DNA of 64,000 nt. Origin: Galbitalea sp036266835. GTDB lineage: Bacteria; Actinomycetota; Actinomycetes; Actinomycetales; Microbacteriaceae. Each line of letters begins with the position of its first letter. Within the stretch, counting starts at the first letter, position 1. Below are positions 1 through 8,431 of this stretch, piece after piece. The translations under genes were made by a program, and so were the position numbers. Location: positions 26,184 to 90,183 of the forward strand of contig DATAXD010000045.1 in NCBI GenBank assembly GCA_036266835.1. Reading direction: 5' to 3'. The notes beneath the pieces are model-generated. The model ran no database searches, was not told the DNA's origin, and saw only the letters and a list, made by a program, of their open reading frames with translations.

Positions 1-17
1 GCGATTCGCGGGCATCC

Positions 18-386
18 TCAGCCCTTGCGGCCTGCCGACTGGTTTCGATCTTCCGGATTCGGCACCTTGATGAAGACCCCGCAGAGGATGAACAGGATGA
101 CCGCAACGTACTGCAGTATCACCCACACGTACCCCTGATGCAGATCGATTGGCCATACCGGATTCCACAGAACGACCACCGCGGCAAGAAATGGCAGCCA
201 CCACCATTGCCGTGCCTGCCAGGCGAAGACCGCCACGATTGCGGCGAGCACGGCGACGCCGATCTTGATCCAGTAGAACCCACTGGATTCGATCAGCGCG
301 AGGCCCGCGAGGAGCACGATGGCCGCGAGGATGCCGGGCGCGAGAGCGGTGCGCCGGAATGCCCTGGTCGGATACCTGCTGCTCAC
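18..386 (-). CDS. small membrane protein, DUF6804-like
   Basis: A 122-residue protein with a GTG start. It is almost entirely hydrophobic, with about three to four membrane segments in residues 15-105 and a short charged cytoplasmic tail (VPNPEDRNQS). It resembles the small DUF6804-type membrane proteins common in Microbacteriaceae. That family name is from memory and gives no function. The gene stands alone, divergent from the next gene, with about 157 bases between them. No catalytic motif is visible. Confidence 0.6.
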   Translation of the reverse strand: MSSRYPTRAFRRTALAPGILAAIVLLAGLALIESSGFYWIKIGVAVLAAIVAVFAWQARQWWWLPFLAAVVVLWNPVWPIDLHQGYVWVILQYVAVILFILCGVFIKVPNPEDRNQSAGRKG

Positions 387-543
387 CCGTCAAGACTACG
401 GGCTTCACGCGTGTGCCCCTCGGCCCCCACCGGGCGAAGTTAGGCAATAACTACCCATTCGCGCTCGCAGGGCGCCGACATAGCCTTGCTGCTGTTCCAC
501 CGGCACGCAACCCGAAATCTACGTAACGCAAAGGAGCACCATC

Positions 544-1167
544 ATGGGCTGGCTAGGCAATCTTCTGGGATCGGCTGACAGCGCAGTCATCCAGAACGGC
601 ATCCTGGGCCGCGGTGAGATCACCGGTCTGACCATGTCGGGAATGACCTTGCAAAGCGGCAACGGCCTGGTGGAGCGCAAGTGCACGATCACCGTGAACG
701 TGTACATCGATAATGTCCCGATGTTCCCCGCTACGGTCATCCAGCGAGTGCAGGAGATCGTCATTCCCCAGCTGTCGTCCGGGGATGCGGTCGTCGCCGT
801 ACGGGTTGACCCAAACGATCACACCAAGGTCGCCATCGATTTCAACTCGGCCGTGCCCGAAGTTACGCTCGCTGCCTCGGCCGATCCGAAGCTCACGGCT
901 GCCTGGCTGCTGGCCAACGGCAAGCCCATCAAGGTCGTACTGGTCGGCGACCAGCCGCTGGGCAAGAAGAACCCGGAGGGCATCGAAATGTACGCCCTGC
1001 AACTGACCGTCTACGAGGGCGTGGACACGCCGTACCAGGCGATGGTGGGAAATCCGGTACCCGCGACCGCGCTGCCGCTGCTGTTTCCCGGTTCCAAGCT
1101 CAACGCGAAGCTCGGCGACCAGCTGAACGCGATCGTCGTGGACTGGGCGGCGGGAGCCGCGACCTAG
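544..1167 (+). CDS. conserved hypothetical soluble protein
   Basis: A 207-residue protein. The ATG is preceded by a strong AAGGAG ribosome binding site at about 530-535, which fixes the start. There is no signal peptide or membrane segment. The N-terminus has a short glycine-rich stretch (MGWLGNLLGSADSAV), followed by beta-strand-like sequence with many valines and short loops. I do not recognise a family or catalytic motif. It may be a small beta-barrel or lipocalin-like fold, but that is only an impression from composition. It ends 35 bases before the M20 peptidase gene and could be cotranscribed with it. Confidence 0.65.
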   Translation: MGWLGNLLGSADSAVIQNGILGRGEITGLTMSGMTLQSGNGLVERKCTITVNVYIDNVPMFPATVIQRVQEIVIPQLSSGDAVVAVRVDPNDHTKVAIDFNSAVPEVTLAASADPKLTAAWLLANGKPIKVVLVGDQPLGKKNPEGIEMYALQLTVYEGVDTPYQAMVGNPVPATALPLLFPGSKLNAKLGDQLNAIVVDWAAGAAT

Positions 1168-1202
1168 ACGTCCGTCCACGCCCCAGCGCCTAGGCTGGCC
1201 GG

Positions 1203-2522
1203 GTGACACCGGTCGATCGCTTTCGCGCGCTGCTGCGCATTCCGACGATCTCGCGACTCGAACTCGACGACGTCGATTGGTCTCAGTTTGACCGGTTTGT
1301 CACCCTCATTACCGAGTTGTACCCAGGGGTGCACAGATCGCTCACGCGGGAGCTCGTGGCCGACCACTCGCTGCTGTTTCACTGGGCGGGAACGACTTCG
1401 GAAAGCCCGATCCTGCTGCTCGCTCACTACGACGTCGTCGACGCGACGGACGACCGTTGGGAGCACCCGCCGTTCGCTGCGGACCTCGTCGGCGACGGCG
1501 AGGACGCCGTGGTGTGGTCGCGTGGCGCGCTCGACGATAAGGGCGCCGTGGTGGCCATCCTGGAGGCCGTCGAGGCCTTGCTGGCGCGGGGATTCACGCC
1601 CGAAACCGACGTCTACCTGAGCTTCGGGCACGACGAGGAGACGCTCGGCAGCGGGGCTCAGGCAATTGCAGCCCTGCTCAAATCCCGCGGCATCCGTCCG
1701 GCGGTCGTCGTCGACGAAGGCGGCGCAGTCGTCGAGAGGATCTTCCCCGGAGTGGATGCACCCATCGCGGTCGTGGGCGTCAGCGAAAAGGGCATCACCT
1801 CCGTGCAGCTTCGAGTCACCCAGGACGGCGGACACGCCTCGACGCCGCCTCGCCTGGCCGCGACGACGCGCCTGGCTCGGGCGATCGTCCGGCTCGACCG
1901 AAAGCCGTTTCCGGCGCGATTCACGGCCACGAATCTCGAAATGATCCGCACTGTCGGATCCAGGGCGAGGCAGCCGTACCGTTGGCTCTTCACCACGCAA
2001 TGGCTCACCCGAGGAGCTTTGCTCGCGCTGTTCAGGCGCCTCAGTGACGAAACCCGTGCGATGATCCGCACCACGAGCGTCGTGACGAGACTCAGTGGCA
2101 GCCTCGCCGACAACGCGCTGGCCGAAACCGCGACCGCGATCGTCAACGTGCGGGTGGCTGTCGGGTCCTCGGTAGCGGACGCCGTACGCCACATCCGCCG
2201 GGCTGTCGGCGACGACCTCGTAGAGGTCACGGCGCTGCATCCGTGCGAGCCGTCGCCCGTCTCGCCGACGAGCGGGCCGACGTGGAGTCGCGTTCGCGAC
2301 GCCATCGAGGCCATCTATCCCGAAGCCATCGTCACGCCGTACATCCAGTTGGGCGCGAGCGACAGCAGGCACTTTACCGGCATCTGCGATGCCGTGTACC
2401 GCTTCACGCCGTTCGAGATTTCACTCGCCGAGCGGGGTACGCTGCACGCGGTCAACGAGCGAATCCACGTCGCGACCTGGCTGCACGGAATTTCGTTCTA
2501 CGAGCGGCTCATCGAGGGCTGA
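1203..2522 (+). CDS. M20 family metallopeptidase (carboxypeptidase S-like)
   Basis: A 439-residue zinc exopeptidase/amidohydrolase of the M20 family, starting at GTG. The metal ligand motifs are in order: LLAHYDVVDA (His, Asp), SRGALDDKGAV (bridging Asp), GHDEETLGSG (catalytic Glu pair), DEGGAV, and a C-terminal His in GTLHAVNERI. A dimerisation insert lies between residues of about 195 and 320. There is no signal peptide, so it is cytosolic and probably cleaves small peptides or N-acyl amino acids. The length and the GALDDKG motif fit the carboxypeptidase S/ArgE-like branch. The precise substrate cannot be told from sequence. Confidence 0.88.
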   Translation: MTPVDRFRALLRIPTISRLELDDVDWSQFDRFVTLITELYPGVHRSLTRELVADHSLLFHWAGTTSESPILLLAHYDVVDATDDRWEHPPFAADLVGDGEDAVVWSRGALDDKGAVVAILEAVEALLARGFTPETDVYLSFGHDEETLGSGAQAIAALLKSRGIRPAVVVDEGGAVVERIFPGVDAPIAVVGVSEKGITSVQLRVTQDGGHASTPPRLAATTRLARAIVRLDRKPFPARFTATNLEMIRTVGSRARQPYRWLFTTQWLTRGALLALFRRLSDETRAMIRTTSVVTRLSGSLADNALAETATAIVNVRVAVGSSVADAVRHIRRAVGDDLVEVTALHPCEPSPVSPTSGPTWSRVRDAIEAIYPEAIVTPYIQLGASDSRHFTGICDAVYRFTPFEISLAERGTLHAVNERIHVATWLHGISFYERLIEG

Positions 2523-2525
2523 GGC

Positions 2526-3104
2526 TCACAGGAGGGCTGCTGCGCCGTCCCGAATGATCGAGATGGGTCGCGACATCGGCGGGGCGTCCCGCAGGCGCTC
2601 CAAGGCCGGCCGCAACTCCGCGAGCCACGCTTCGTAACCCGCAGGGGTCAGGTGAAGCCGGTCAGTGGTGTACTCCGGTTTCAACTCTCCGTCTTCGGTC
2701 GCCATGCTGGCCCACAGGTCGAGGTACTGGGCATGCACGATCTGGGCGTACTGCCGCAGGTGCCGGTTGGCATCCTGGATATCGTCGGCGAACTCGCGCC
2801 CGCGCGGCAGGATCGACTGCACCAGCGTGCGCGAACCCGGTACCTCCTGGCGAACCGTCGCGAGGAAGTACTCGATGCTGCGAACGACGAACTCGACGGA
2901 CCGTGACTGGCCGAAATCGTTTGCGCCGATGAGAATCGCAAGTGTCTGGGGCTGCAATTCGGTGATGGCCGGAAGTCGCTCGTTCAGGCGATCCGTGGCG
3001 TCCTCCGGGGTTGCTTCAACCGAAACCTCGTACTCCGGAAACCAGTTTGCCCAGTCACCTGAGGCGGTAATGCTGTCGCCGACGAAGACGATCGACTCTT
3101 TCAT
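2526..3104 (-). CDS. SGNH/GDSL-type hydrolase
   Basis: 192 residues from ATG at 3104, which has GAGG eight bases upstream. A longer frame exists, but its extra residues are not conserved-looking. The N-terminus MKESIVFVGDSITASGDW contains the GDSL block I with the catalytic Ser. The block with Gly and Asn is in ILIGANDFGQ, and the Asp-x-x-His motif is in TTDRLHLTPAGY near the C-terminus. It is a cytosolic esterase/lipase-like enzyme of the SGNH superfamily. The natural ester is unknown. It is convergent with the M20 peptidase gene, with 3 bases between them. Confidence 0.87.
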   Translation of the reverse strand: MKESIVFVGDSITASGDWANWFPEYEVSVEATPEDATDRLNERLPAITELQPQTLAILIGANDFGQSRSVEFVVRSIEYFLATVRQEVPGSRTLVQSILPRGREFADDIQDANRHLRQYAQIVHAQYLDLWASMATEDGELKPEYTTDRLHLTPAGYEAWLAELRPALERLRDAPPMSRPISIIRDGAAALL

Positions 3105-3190
3105 GGGGGTAACCTCGCTACCACCATTGTGCGCTGCAAGCTCGCTGGATGCCAACCGAGGACCATCCTCTGCGCCGTTTCACAGCCGGA

Positions 3191-4042
3191 TCAGATCATC
3201 GATTTGGTGTGCCAGACGGTTTTGGTTTCGGTGAAAGCGGTGATGCGATCGAGCGTCGCCTGCGGTATTCCGGCCACGGGTGCGAGCACCCGCTTGAGTG
3301 TGTCCGCGGCCGAAATCTGCAGGTCGATCCAGTCGAGAGACTCTGCTCCGGCCAGGTCGAGCGCGTTGACATCCGCGTGGCTTGCGAGCCACGGCGCGAT
3401 CTCGGCAGGCGATCCGGTGAGGATGTTGACGACTCCACCGGGGACATCGCTGGTCGCCAGCACTTCGGCCAGGCTGATCGCACTTAGCGGTGCCTGCTGG
3501 CTGGCGATCACGACCACCGTGTTGCCGGAGACCAGCGCGGGCGCAACGACGCTCACGAAGCCGAGCAGTGGGTCGGCAGGGGCAACAATTGCGACTACTC
3601 CGGTGGGCTCGGGCACCGACAGGTTGAAATAGGGACCACTCACCGGATTTCCGTTGCCAGACACCTGCACATATTTGTCGGCCCAGCCGGCGTACCAGAC
3701 CCACCGATCGATTGCGGCATCCACTTGCTTCGCTGCCACCGCTGCGGTAGTTCCATCCACTGCCACGAGCTCCTCGATGAACTGGGCGCGTCGACCCTCG
3801 AGCAGTTCGGCGATTCGGTAGAGCACCTGGCCGCGGTTGTACGCGGTCGCGGATGCCCAGCCGCCGAGAGCCGAGCGCGCAGCGACCACGGCATCCCGGG
3901 CGTCCTTGCGACTGGCTTTGGCGGCGTTCGCGAGGAACTCGCCCTTCGTCGAAACGACCTGGTAGGTGCGTCCGCTTTCGCTCCGCGGGAACTTGCCGCC
4001 GATGTAGAGCTTGTACGTCTTTGGAATCGCCAGATGGGCCAT
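3191..4042 (-). CDS. truncated aldehyde dehydrogenase-like subunit (non-catalytic)
   Basis: 283 residues, matching only the N-terminal NAD-binding part of the aldehyde dehydrogenase fold (for example VAIVAPADPLLGFVSVVAPALVSGNTVVV). It stops before the LELGG catalytic Glu and before the catalytic Cys region, so it cannot be an active dehydrogenase alone. The ATG overlaps the stop of the upstream full-length dehydrogenase by one base (TAATG), which indicates translational coupling. A full dehydrogenase followed by an incomplete ALDH domain is the architecture of the two-domain ALDH16 family, so I infer a split ALDH16 partner subunit. It is likely structural or assists oligomerisation. Confidence 0.8.
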   Translation of the reverse strand: MAHLAIPKTYKLYIGGKFPRSESGRTYQVVSTKGEFLANAAKASRKDARDAVVAARSALGGWASATAYNRGQVLYRIAELLEGRRAQFIEELVAVDGTTAAVAAKQVDAAIDRWVWYAGWADKYVQVSGNGNPVSGPYFNLSVPEPTGVVAIVAPADPLLGFVSVVAPALVSGNTVVVIASQQAPLSAISLAEVLATSDVPGGVVNILTGSPAEIAPWLASHADVNALDLAGAESLDWIDLQISAADTLKRVLAPVAGIPQATLDRITAFTETKTVWHTKSMI

Positions 4043-5514
4043 TACCTGGACCGCCCTTCGACGAGCTCCCGGGCGGGAGCCGAGGTTTGCAGGTAGGCCG
4101 CCAGTCCGTGGCGTCCGCCCTCGCGGCCATAGCCGGATTCCTTGTACCCGCCGAACGGCGACGCGGGATCGAAGCGGTTGAACGTATTGGCCCAGATGAC
4201 GCCGGCACGCAACTCGTCAGCGACCGCCAGGATCTTCGAGCCCTTGTCGCTCCAGATGCCCGCGCTCAGTCCGTACGGCGTGTTGTTCGCTTTGGCGATG
4301 GCTTCGGCCGGCGTTCGGAAGGTCAGGACCGACAGAACCGGACCGAAGATCTCCTCGCGCGCGATCCGGCTTGAAGTCGACACGTTGTCGAAGATCGTCG
4401 GCGCGAACCAGAAACCGTTGTCCGGGATCGCACACTCGGCCGTCCAGCGCTGGGCGCCCTCGGCCTCGCCGATGTCGGAGAGTTCCCGGATGCGCTCGAG
4501 CTGCTCTCTGGAGTTGATCGCGCCAATATCTGTGTTCTTGTCGAGCGGGTCGCCCAGACGAAGAGTCGACAGACGCGACTTCAGCCGCTCGACGACCTCG
4601 CCATGCACGTTCTCCTGCACCAGAAGACGAGACCCGGCGCAGCAGACGTGACCCTGGTTGAAGAAGATGCCGTTGACGATTCCCTCGATGGCCTGGTCGA
4701 TTGGCGCGTCATCGAAGACGATGTTGGCCGCCTTGCCACCGAGCTCAAGGGTGAGTTTCTTGCCGGTTCCCGCGACCGATTTTGCGATCGCGCGCCCGAC
4801 GGCGGTCGATCCGGTGAAGGCGACCTTGTTGACATCCGGATGCTGAACGAGCTCCTGTCCGGTATCCCCAGCGCCCGTGATGATATTTACCACGCCAGCG
4901 GGCAGGTCAGCCTGCTGCAGGATCTCGGCGAACAGCAGCGCGCTCAGCGGCGTCGTTTCGGCGGGCTTCAGGACGACGGTGTTCCCCGCGGCGAGCGCGG
5001 GCGCGATCTTCCAGGCAAGCATCAGCAGCGGGAAGTTCCACGGGATGACCTGCGCGGCTACGCCCAATGCCCGAGGGTCGGCGCCAAGGCCGGCATAGTC
5101 GAGCTTGTCGGCCCAACCCGCGTAGTAGAAGAACCAGGCCGCGACGAGCGGAATGTCGACATCCCGGCTCTCCTTGATCGGCTTGCCATTGTCGAGGCTC
5201 TCGGCGACCGCAAGCTCTCGCGAGCGCTCCTGCACCAGCCGCGCGATGCGGAACAGGTACTTGCCGCGATCGGCGCCCGACATCCTCGACCAGGTCTTGT
5301 CGTAGGCAATGCGCGCCGCCTTCACGGCCGTATCGACATCCGCCTCATTCGCATTGGCGATCGTGGCGATGTGCTTCTCGGTGGCGGGCGAAATCGTGGC
5401 GAACTCTTTGCCGTGACCCGGTACGAATTCGCCGTCGATGAAGAGGCCGTAGTCCTTCTTCAGGTGCAGGATGGACGGCGATTCCGGCGCGGGTGCGTAT
5501 TCGAGAAAACTCAT
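4042..5514 (-). CDS. aldehyde dehydrogenase (catalytic), deoC operon
   Basis: 490 residues from ATG at 5514. The frame is open further upstream but without a conserved N-terminus. It oxidises an aldehyde with NAD(P)+. Seen in sequence: the substrate/cofactor channel motif VIPWNFPLLMLAWK, LKPAETTPLS, the FTGSTAVG coenzyme loop, the general base in LELGG (Glu257), the nucleophile in GHVCCAGSR (Cys291, with a second Cys beside it) and EEIFGPV. Located directly after deoC, it probably consumes acetaldehyde released from deoxyribose 5-phosphate, or acts on a related sugar aldehyde. Its product is likely to assemble with the coupled truncated subunit encoded next. Confidence 0.9.
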   Translation of the reverse strand: MSFLEYAPAPESPSILHLKKDYGLFIDGEFVPGHGKEFATISPATEKHIATIANANEADVDTAVKAARIAYDKTWSRMSGADRGKYLFRIARLVQERSRELAVAESLDNGKPIKESRDVDIPLVAAWFFYYAGWADKLDYAGLGADPRALGVAAQVIPWNFPLLMLAWKIAPALAAGNTVVLKPAETTPLSALLFAEILQQADLPAGVVNIITGAGDTGQELVQHPDVNKVAFTGSTAVGRAIAKSVAGTGKKLTLELGGKAANIVFDDAPIDQAIEGIVNGIFFNQGHVCCAGSRLLVQENVHGEVVERLKSRLSTLRLGDPLDKNTDIGAINSREQLERIRELSDIGEAEGAQRWTAECAIPDNGFWFAPTIFDNVSTSSRIAREEIFGPVLSVLTFRTPAEAIAKANNTPYGLSAGIWSDKGSKILAVADELRAGVIWANTFNRFDPASPFGGYKESGYGREGGRHGLAAYLQTSAPARELVEGRSR

Positions 5515-5537
5515 GAGATTCAGTCCACCGTGCGCTG

Positions 5538-6551
5538 TCAGTCGATCGTTACGTAGTCGGGGCCGCTGTAGTGGCCGGTCTTCAGTTTCTGCCGCTGGAG
5601 CAGAACGTCGTTTAGGAGACTCGAGGCTCCGAAGCGGAACAGGGATGGCGTGAGCCACTCCTCACCCGCGGTTTCCGCCACGGTCACCAGGTATTTGATC
5701 GCGTCCTTTGACGCACGGATACCGCCTGCGGGCTTGACGCCGATCCGCTCGCCGGTGAGCCGGTGCCAATCGCGCACCACCTCCAGCATCAGCAGCGTGA
5801 CCGGGAGGGTCGCCGCCGGGGCGACCTTGCCAGTCGAGGTCTTGATGAAGTCGCCACCGGCGAGGATGCCGAGCCACGATGCACGACGCACGTTGTCGTA
5901 GGTGTTGAGTTCGCCGGTCTCGAGGATGACCTTGAGGTGGGCGTAGCTGCCGTCGTCACGCCGACAGGCCTCTTTTACGGCGACGATGTCGTCGAAAACC
6001 TGGCCGTAGCGTCCGGACAGGAAGGCACCCCTGTCGATCACCATGTCGATTTCGTCGGCGCCGGAGGCGACGGCATCCGCTGTGTCGGCGAGCTTCACCC
6101 GGAGCGAAGCGCGACCGCTCGGGAAGGCCGTCGCGACGGCAGCCACGTTGATTCCGGTGCTGCCGCCTGCAGCGTGAGCGGAACCGAGAGCAGAAACCGC
6201 GTACGGCACCATGTCGCCGTAGACGCAGACCGCCGCAACGCGGGGCGTACTCGGATCACCCGGGTCGGGCGTGAGTGCCTTTGCTACCAGCGACCGCACC
6301 TTGCCGGGCGTATCCGCGCCCTCGAGAGTCGTCAGGTCGATCAACTCGATAATTCGATCGAGCGCCCAGGCTTTAGACGTGGTTTTGATCGAGCGGGTTC
6401 CGAGGGCCGCCGCGCGCTGTTCCAGGCCCACCGCGTCGACGCCCGAGAGTCCCTCGAGATGAAGCCGCAACGCCCGTTCGGTGAGATCGCCACCGAGAAC
6501 TGCTAGAGCCCGCTGGGCGGGTGCGAGCGCCACGGGAGTTTGAATGGTCAT
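5538..6551 (-). CDS. deoC: deoxyribose-phosphate aldolase
   Basis: 337 residues from ATG at 6551. It cleaves 2-deoxyribose 5-phosphate to glyceraldehyde 3-phosphate and acetaldehyde in deoxynucleoside salvage. The Schiff-base lysine is in DFIKTSTGK (Lys237), with a second essential lysine in GVKPAGGIR (Lys273) and the conserved VCVYGDMVPYAV and VKLADTADAVASGADEIDMVID blocks. It is about 75 residues longer than the E. coli enzyme because of an N-terminal extension, as in other actinobacterial versions. It is first in an operon with the two ALDH genes. 23 bases separate it from the catalytic dehydrogenase. Confidence 0.95.
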   Translation of the reverse strand: MTIQTPVALAPAQRALAVLGGDLTERALRLHLEGLSGVDAVGLEQRAAALGTRSIKTTSKAWALDRIIELIDLTTLEGADTPGKVRSLVAKALTPDPGDPSTPRVAAVCVYGDMVPYAVSALGSAHAAGGSTGINVAAVATAFPSGRASLRVKLADTADAVASGADEIDMVIDRGAFLSGRYGQVFDDIVAVKEACRRDDGSYAHLKVILETGELNTYDNVRRASWLGILAGGDFIKTSTGKVAPAATLPVTLLMLEVVRDWHRLTGERIGVKPAGGIRASKDAIKYLVTVAETAGEEWLTPSLFRFGASSLLNDVLLQRQKLKTGHYSGPDYVTID

Positions 6552-6641
6552 GCTGTGTTCCCCGGCGAGACTTCGAAAGAGAAATCCCACCTGTGCCTTC
6601 CGTCGGGGGTTCGTCCGATAACCCGACACCCAAGATTACGG

Positions 6642-7139
6642 CTAGTTATCTCCGCTGGCCTCGTGAAGGTATCTCGCCCAGGCCTCGCCGCGGTCACGTT
6701 GCCAGCTCGACCAGTCCACCGGATGCCCGCGCAGCAGGTCTTCGAGCTGGTCGAAGTTGCTCTGCCAGTAGGCCCGCGTGCTCGCCTGCAGCCGCGGGTT
6801 GGTATCGACGAGGATGCGCAATCGAAGCAGCGTTCCCGACCCGCGTGTGCCGCCGGGGGTTGCGGCGAGCGAAAACTCGAGAGTGCCGATGTTGTCGGTG
6901 GCGACGACCAGCAGGCCCGCGCTGCCCGCCGCGGGGGGCTCGAATTCGGTGATCACGCCATTGGTCGCAGCAAGGCTCGTGCCACTCTGCCAGTCGAGCC
7001 AATACAGCCCCCCGACGTGCGGTTCAATGCGAGCGGTCGCGAGCCAGCCCTCGACGAGCACGTCATCGACGAGCGCATCCCACACGATCGCCGGAGGCAG
7101 GTCGAAGTCGCGCGCAAATTCCAGCTCGCTCGTCGCCAC
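6642..7139 (-). CDS. SRPBCC (AHSA1/START-like) domain protein
   Basis: 165 residues, GTG start. The N-terminus (ELEFARDFDLPPAIVWDALVDD) and the WLATARIEPHVGG segment match the AHSA1-type hydrophobic-cavity fold of SRPBCC proteins, which bind lipids or other hydrophobic ligands. The C-terminal helix carries the usual WQSNFDQLEDLL pattern. No enzymatic residues can be named. It lies just downstream of the MFS transporter gene (9 bases apart) on the same strand and may be cotranscribed with it. Confidence 0.8.
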   Translation of the reverse strand: MATSELEFARDFDLPPAIVWDALVDDVLVEGWLATARIEPHVGGLYWLDWQSGTSLAATNGVITEFEPPAAGSAGLLVVATDNIGTLEFSLAATPGGTRGSGTLLRLRILVDTNPRLQASTRAYWQSNFDQLEDLLRGHPVDWSSWQRDRGEAWARYLHEASGDN

Positions 7140-7148
7140 GCGGCAAGT

Positions 7149-8420
7149 TTAGGACTGCAAACGCCGTGATTCCGCGGCGGCGAGTTCGTCCTCGACAAAG
7201 TGTCCCCTCGACAGGATGATGCCGGCGGGGATCGCCGCGAGGCTCAGCACGAATAGGAACGCGAGCGAGGCCGCCCAGCTGTGGGTTACCTGCTCGAGAA
7301 GCCCGAAAACCAGCGGACTCGCGGTCGCGATGATGTAGCCGACTCCCTGCACGAAACCGCTCAGGGCGACCGACCCGGCGTGGGTACGCGTGCGGGCATT
7401 GATCAGCACCAGCGAGAGCGGGAACAGCAGCGGACCAAGGCCCGCAAAGGCCACCCACAGGATCGGGGCGGCCGCGGGTGCGAACAGCAGTCCCGCGTCC
7501 CCGACGAAGAACAGTCCAATGGCGACATAGAGAATGAGCCCGACGTTGTGAATTCGACCGGCCAGATAGGGAACGAGCAGCGAACACGGGAAGCCCATGA
7601 TGGCGTACAGCGCGAGCAGGGCCCCCGCCTGGGCGCTCGAAACGTGAGCGGTCTGGACGAGCAGGTCGGGCAGCCAGGCGAAAAACGCGTAAACGTTGAT
7701 GCTGGAAATCGAGAACGCGATCATGACGGCCCAGGCGACGCGCGAGTGAATCATCCGGCCCTCGAGTCGTGGTTCGGCCTCGGCCTCGTCCTCGTCCTTG
7801 TCGCCGTTGGCCGCGTCCTGCCGCGCCGCGGCACGCGAGCGGAGGTGGACGACGCTAGCAACGATCCAGGGAACGATCGCCGCCACCGCGATGAGGAACC
7901 AGACCCCCAGCGAGAATCGCCAGCCGAAAGCGCTGGCAAACGGAACCGCAAGCAACGCGGGCATTGCGGTGCTGAGCGAGATGAGCACGGCATAGCTCGT
8001 GGTGACCTGGGTGATGCGATCCGAGAAATAGCGCTTCACAACGGGCGGCAGGAGCACGTTTCCGAGACCTGCGCCCACGAGGGTCACCACCGTGGCCGTC
8101 ACCAGCAGTCCCGCGGTGGGCGCGAGGGCACGGGCGATCTGTCCGATGGCCATCAGGCCAGCCGCGACCAGCAGCGACCGCTCGAGACCGAGTCGGTGCG
8201 ACAACCAGGGCGTCGCAAGTCCGGTCAGCGCGAAGGTCACCGGCGGTGCGACACCGATGATGCCGAGAACCAGCGGGCTCAGGGAGACGTCGTGCGAGAT
8301 GAACGTGATGATCGGCGACAGCGCCGCTACCGAAGTGCGAAGACTCAGCGCGACGAGCAGGATCCCCAGCAGAGCGGCGGTTCGCCCGGCCCAGAGCGGC
8401 AAGCGTCGATCGGTGGGCAC
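7149..8420 (-). CDS. MFS transporter, CynX/NimT-like
   Basis: About 423 residues with twelve predicted membrane helices. The first helices (LLGILLVALSLRTSVAALSPI) and the GVAPPVTFALTGLATPWLSHRLG loop are typical of the CynX/NimT branch of the major facilitator superfamily, which includes cyanate and nitroimidazole exporters. A central cytoplasmic loop is rich in Asp/Glu (DKDEDEAEAEP). The substrate is unknown. Start: an in-frame TTG at 8429 is possible, but I prefer GTG at 8420, 11 bases after the ribF stop. Neither has a strong ribosome binding site. Confidence 0.85.
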   Translation of the reverse strand: MPTDRRLPLWAGRTAALLGILLVALSLRTSVAALSPIITFISHDVSLSPLVLGIIGVAPPVTFALTGLATPWLSHRLGLERSLLVAAGLMAIGQIARALAPTAGLLVTATVVTLVGAGLGNVLLPPVVKRYFSDRITQVTTSYAVLISLSTAMPALLAVPFASAFGWRFSLGVWFLIAVAAIVPWIVASVVHLRSRAAARQDAANGDKDEDEAEAEPRLEGRMIHSRVAWAVMIAFSISSINVYAFFAWLPDLLVQTAHVSSAQAGALLALYAIMGFPCSLLVPYLAGRIHNVGLILYVAIGLFFVGDAGLLFAPAAAPILWVAFAGLGPLLFPLSLVLINARTRTHAGSVALSGFVQGVGYIIATASPLVFGLLEQVTHSWAASLAFLFVLSLAAIPAGIILSRGHFVEDELAAAESRRLQS

Positions 8421-8431
8421 GAAAAGCAAGC

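Noticed and set aside
3180..4208. 342-residue minus-strand frame overlapping both ALDH genes
   Set aside because: Out-of-frame Arg/Gly-rich shadow of the coupled dehydrogenase genes.
4042..5658. Longer start for the catalytic aldehyde dehydrogenase (5658)
   Set aside because: The first 48 codons are Arg/Pro-rich with no similarity to the family; they are read-through into the deoC end. ATG at 5514 matches the family N-terminus.
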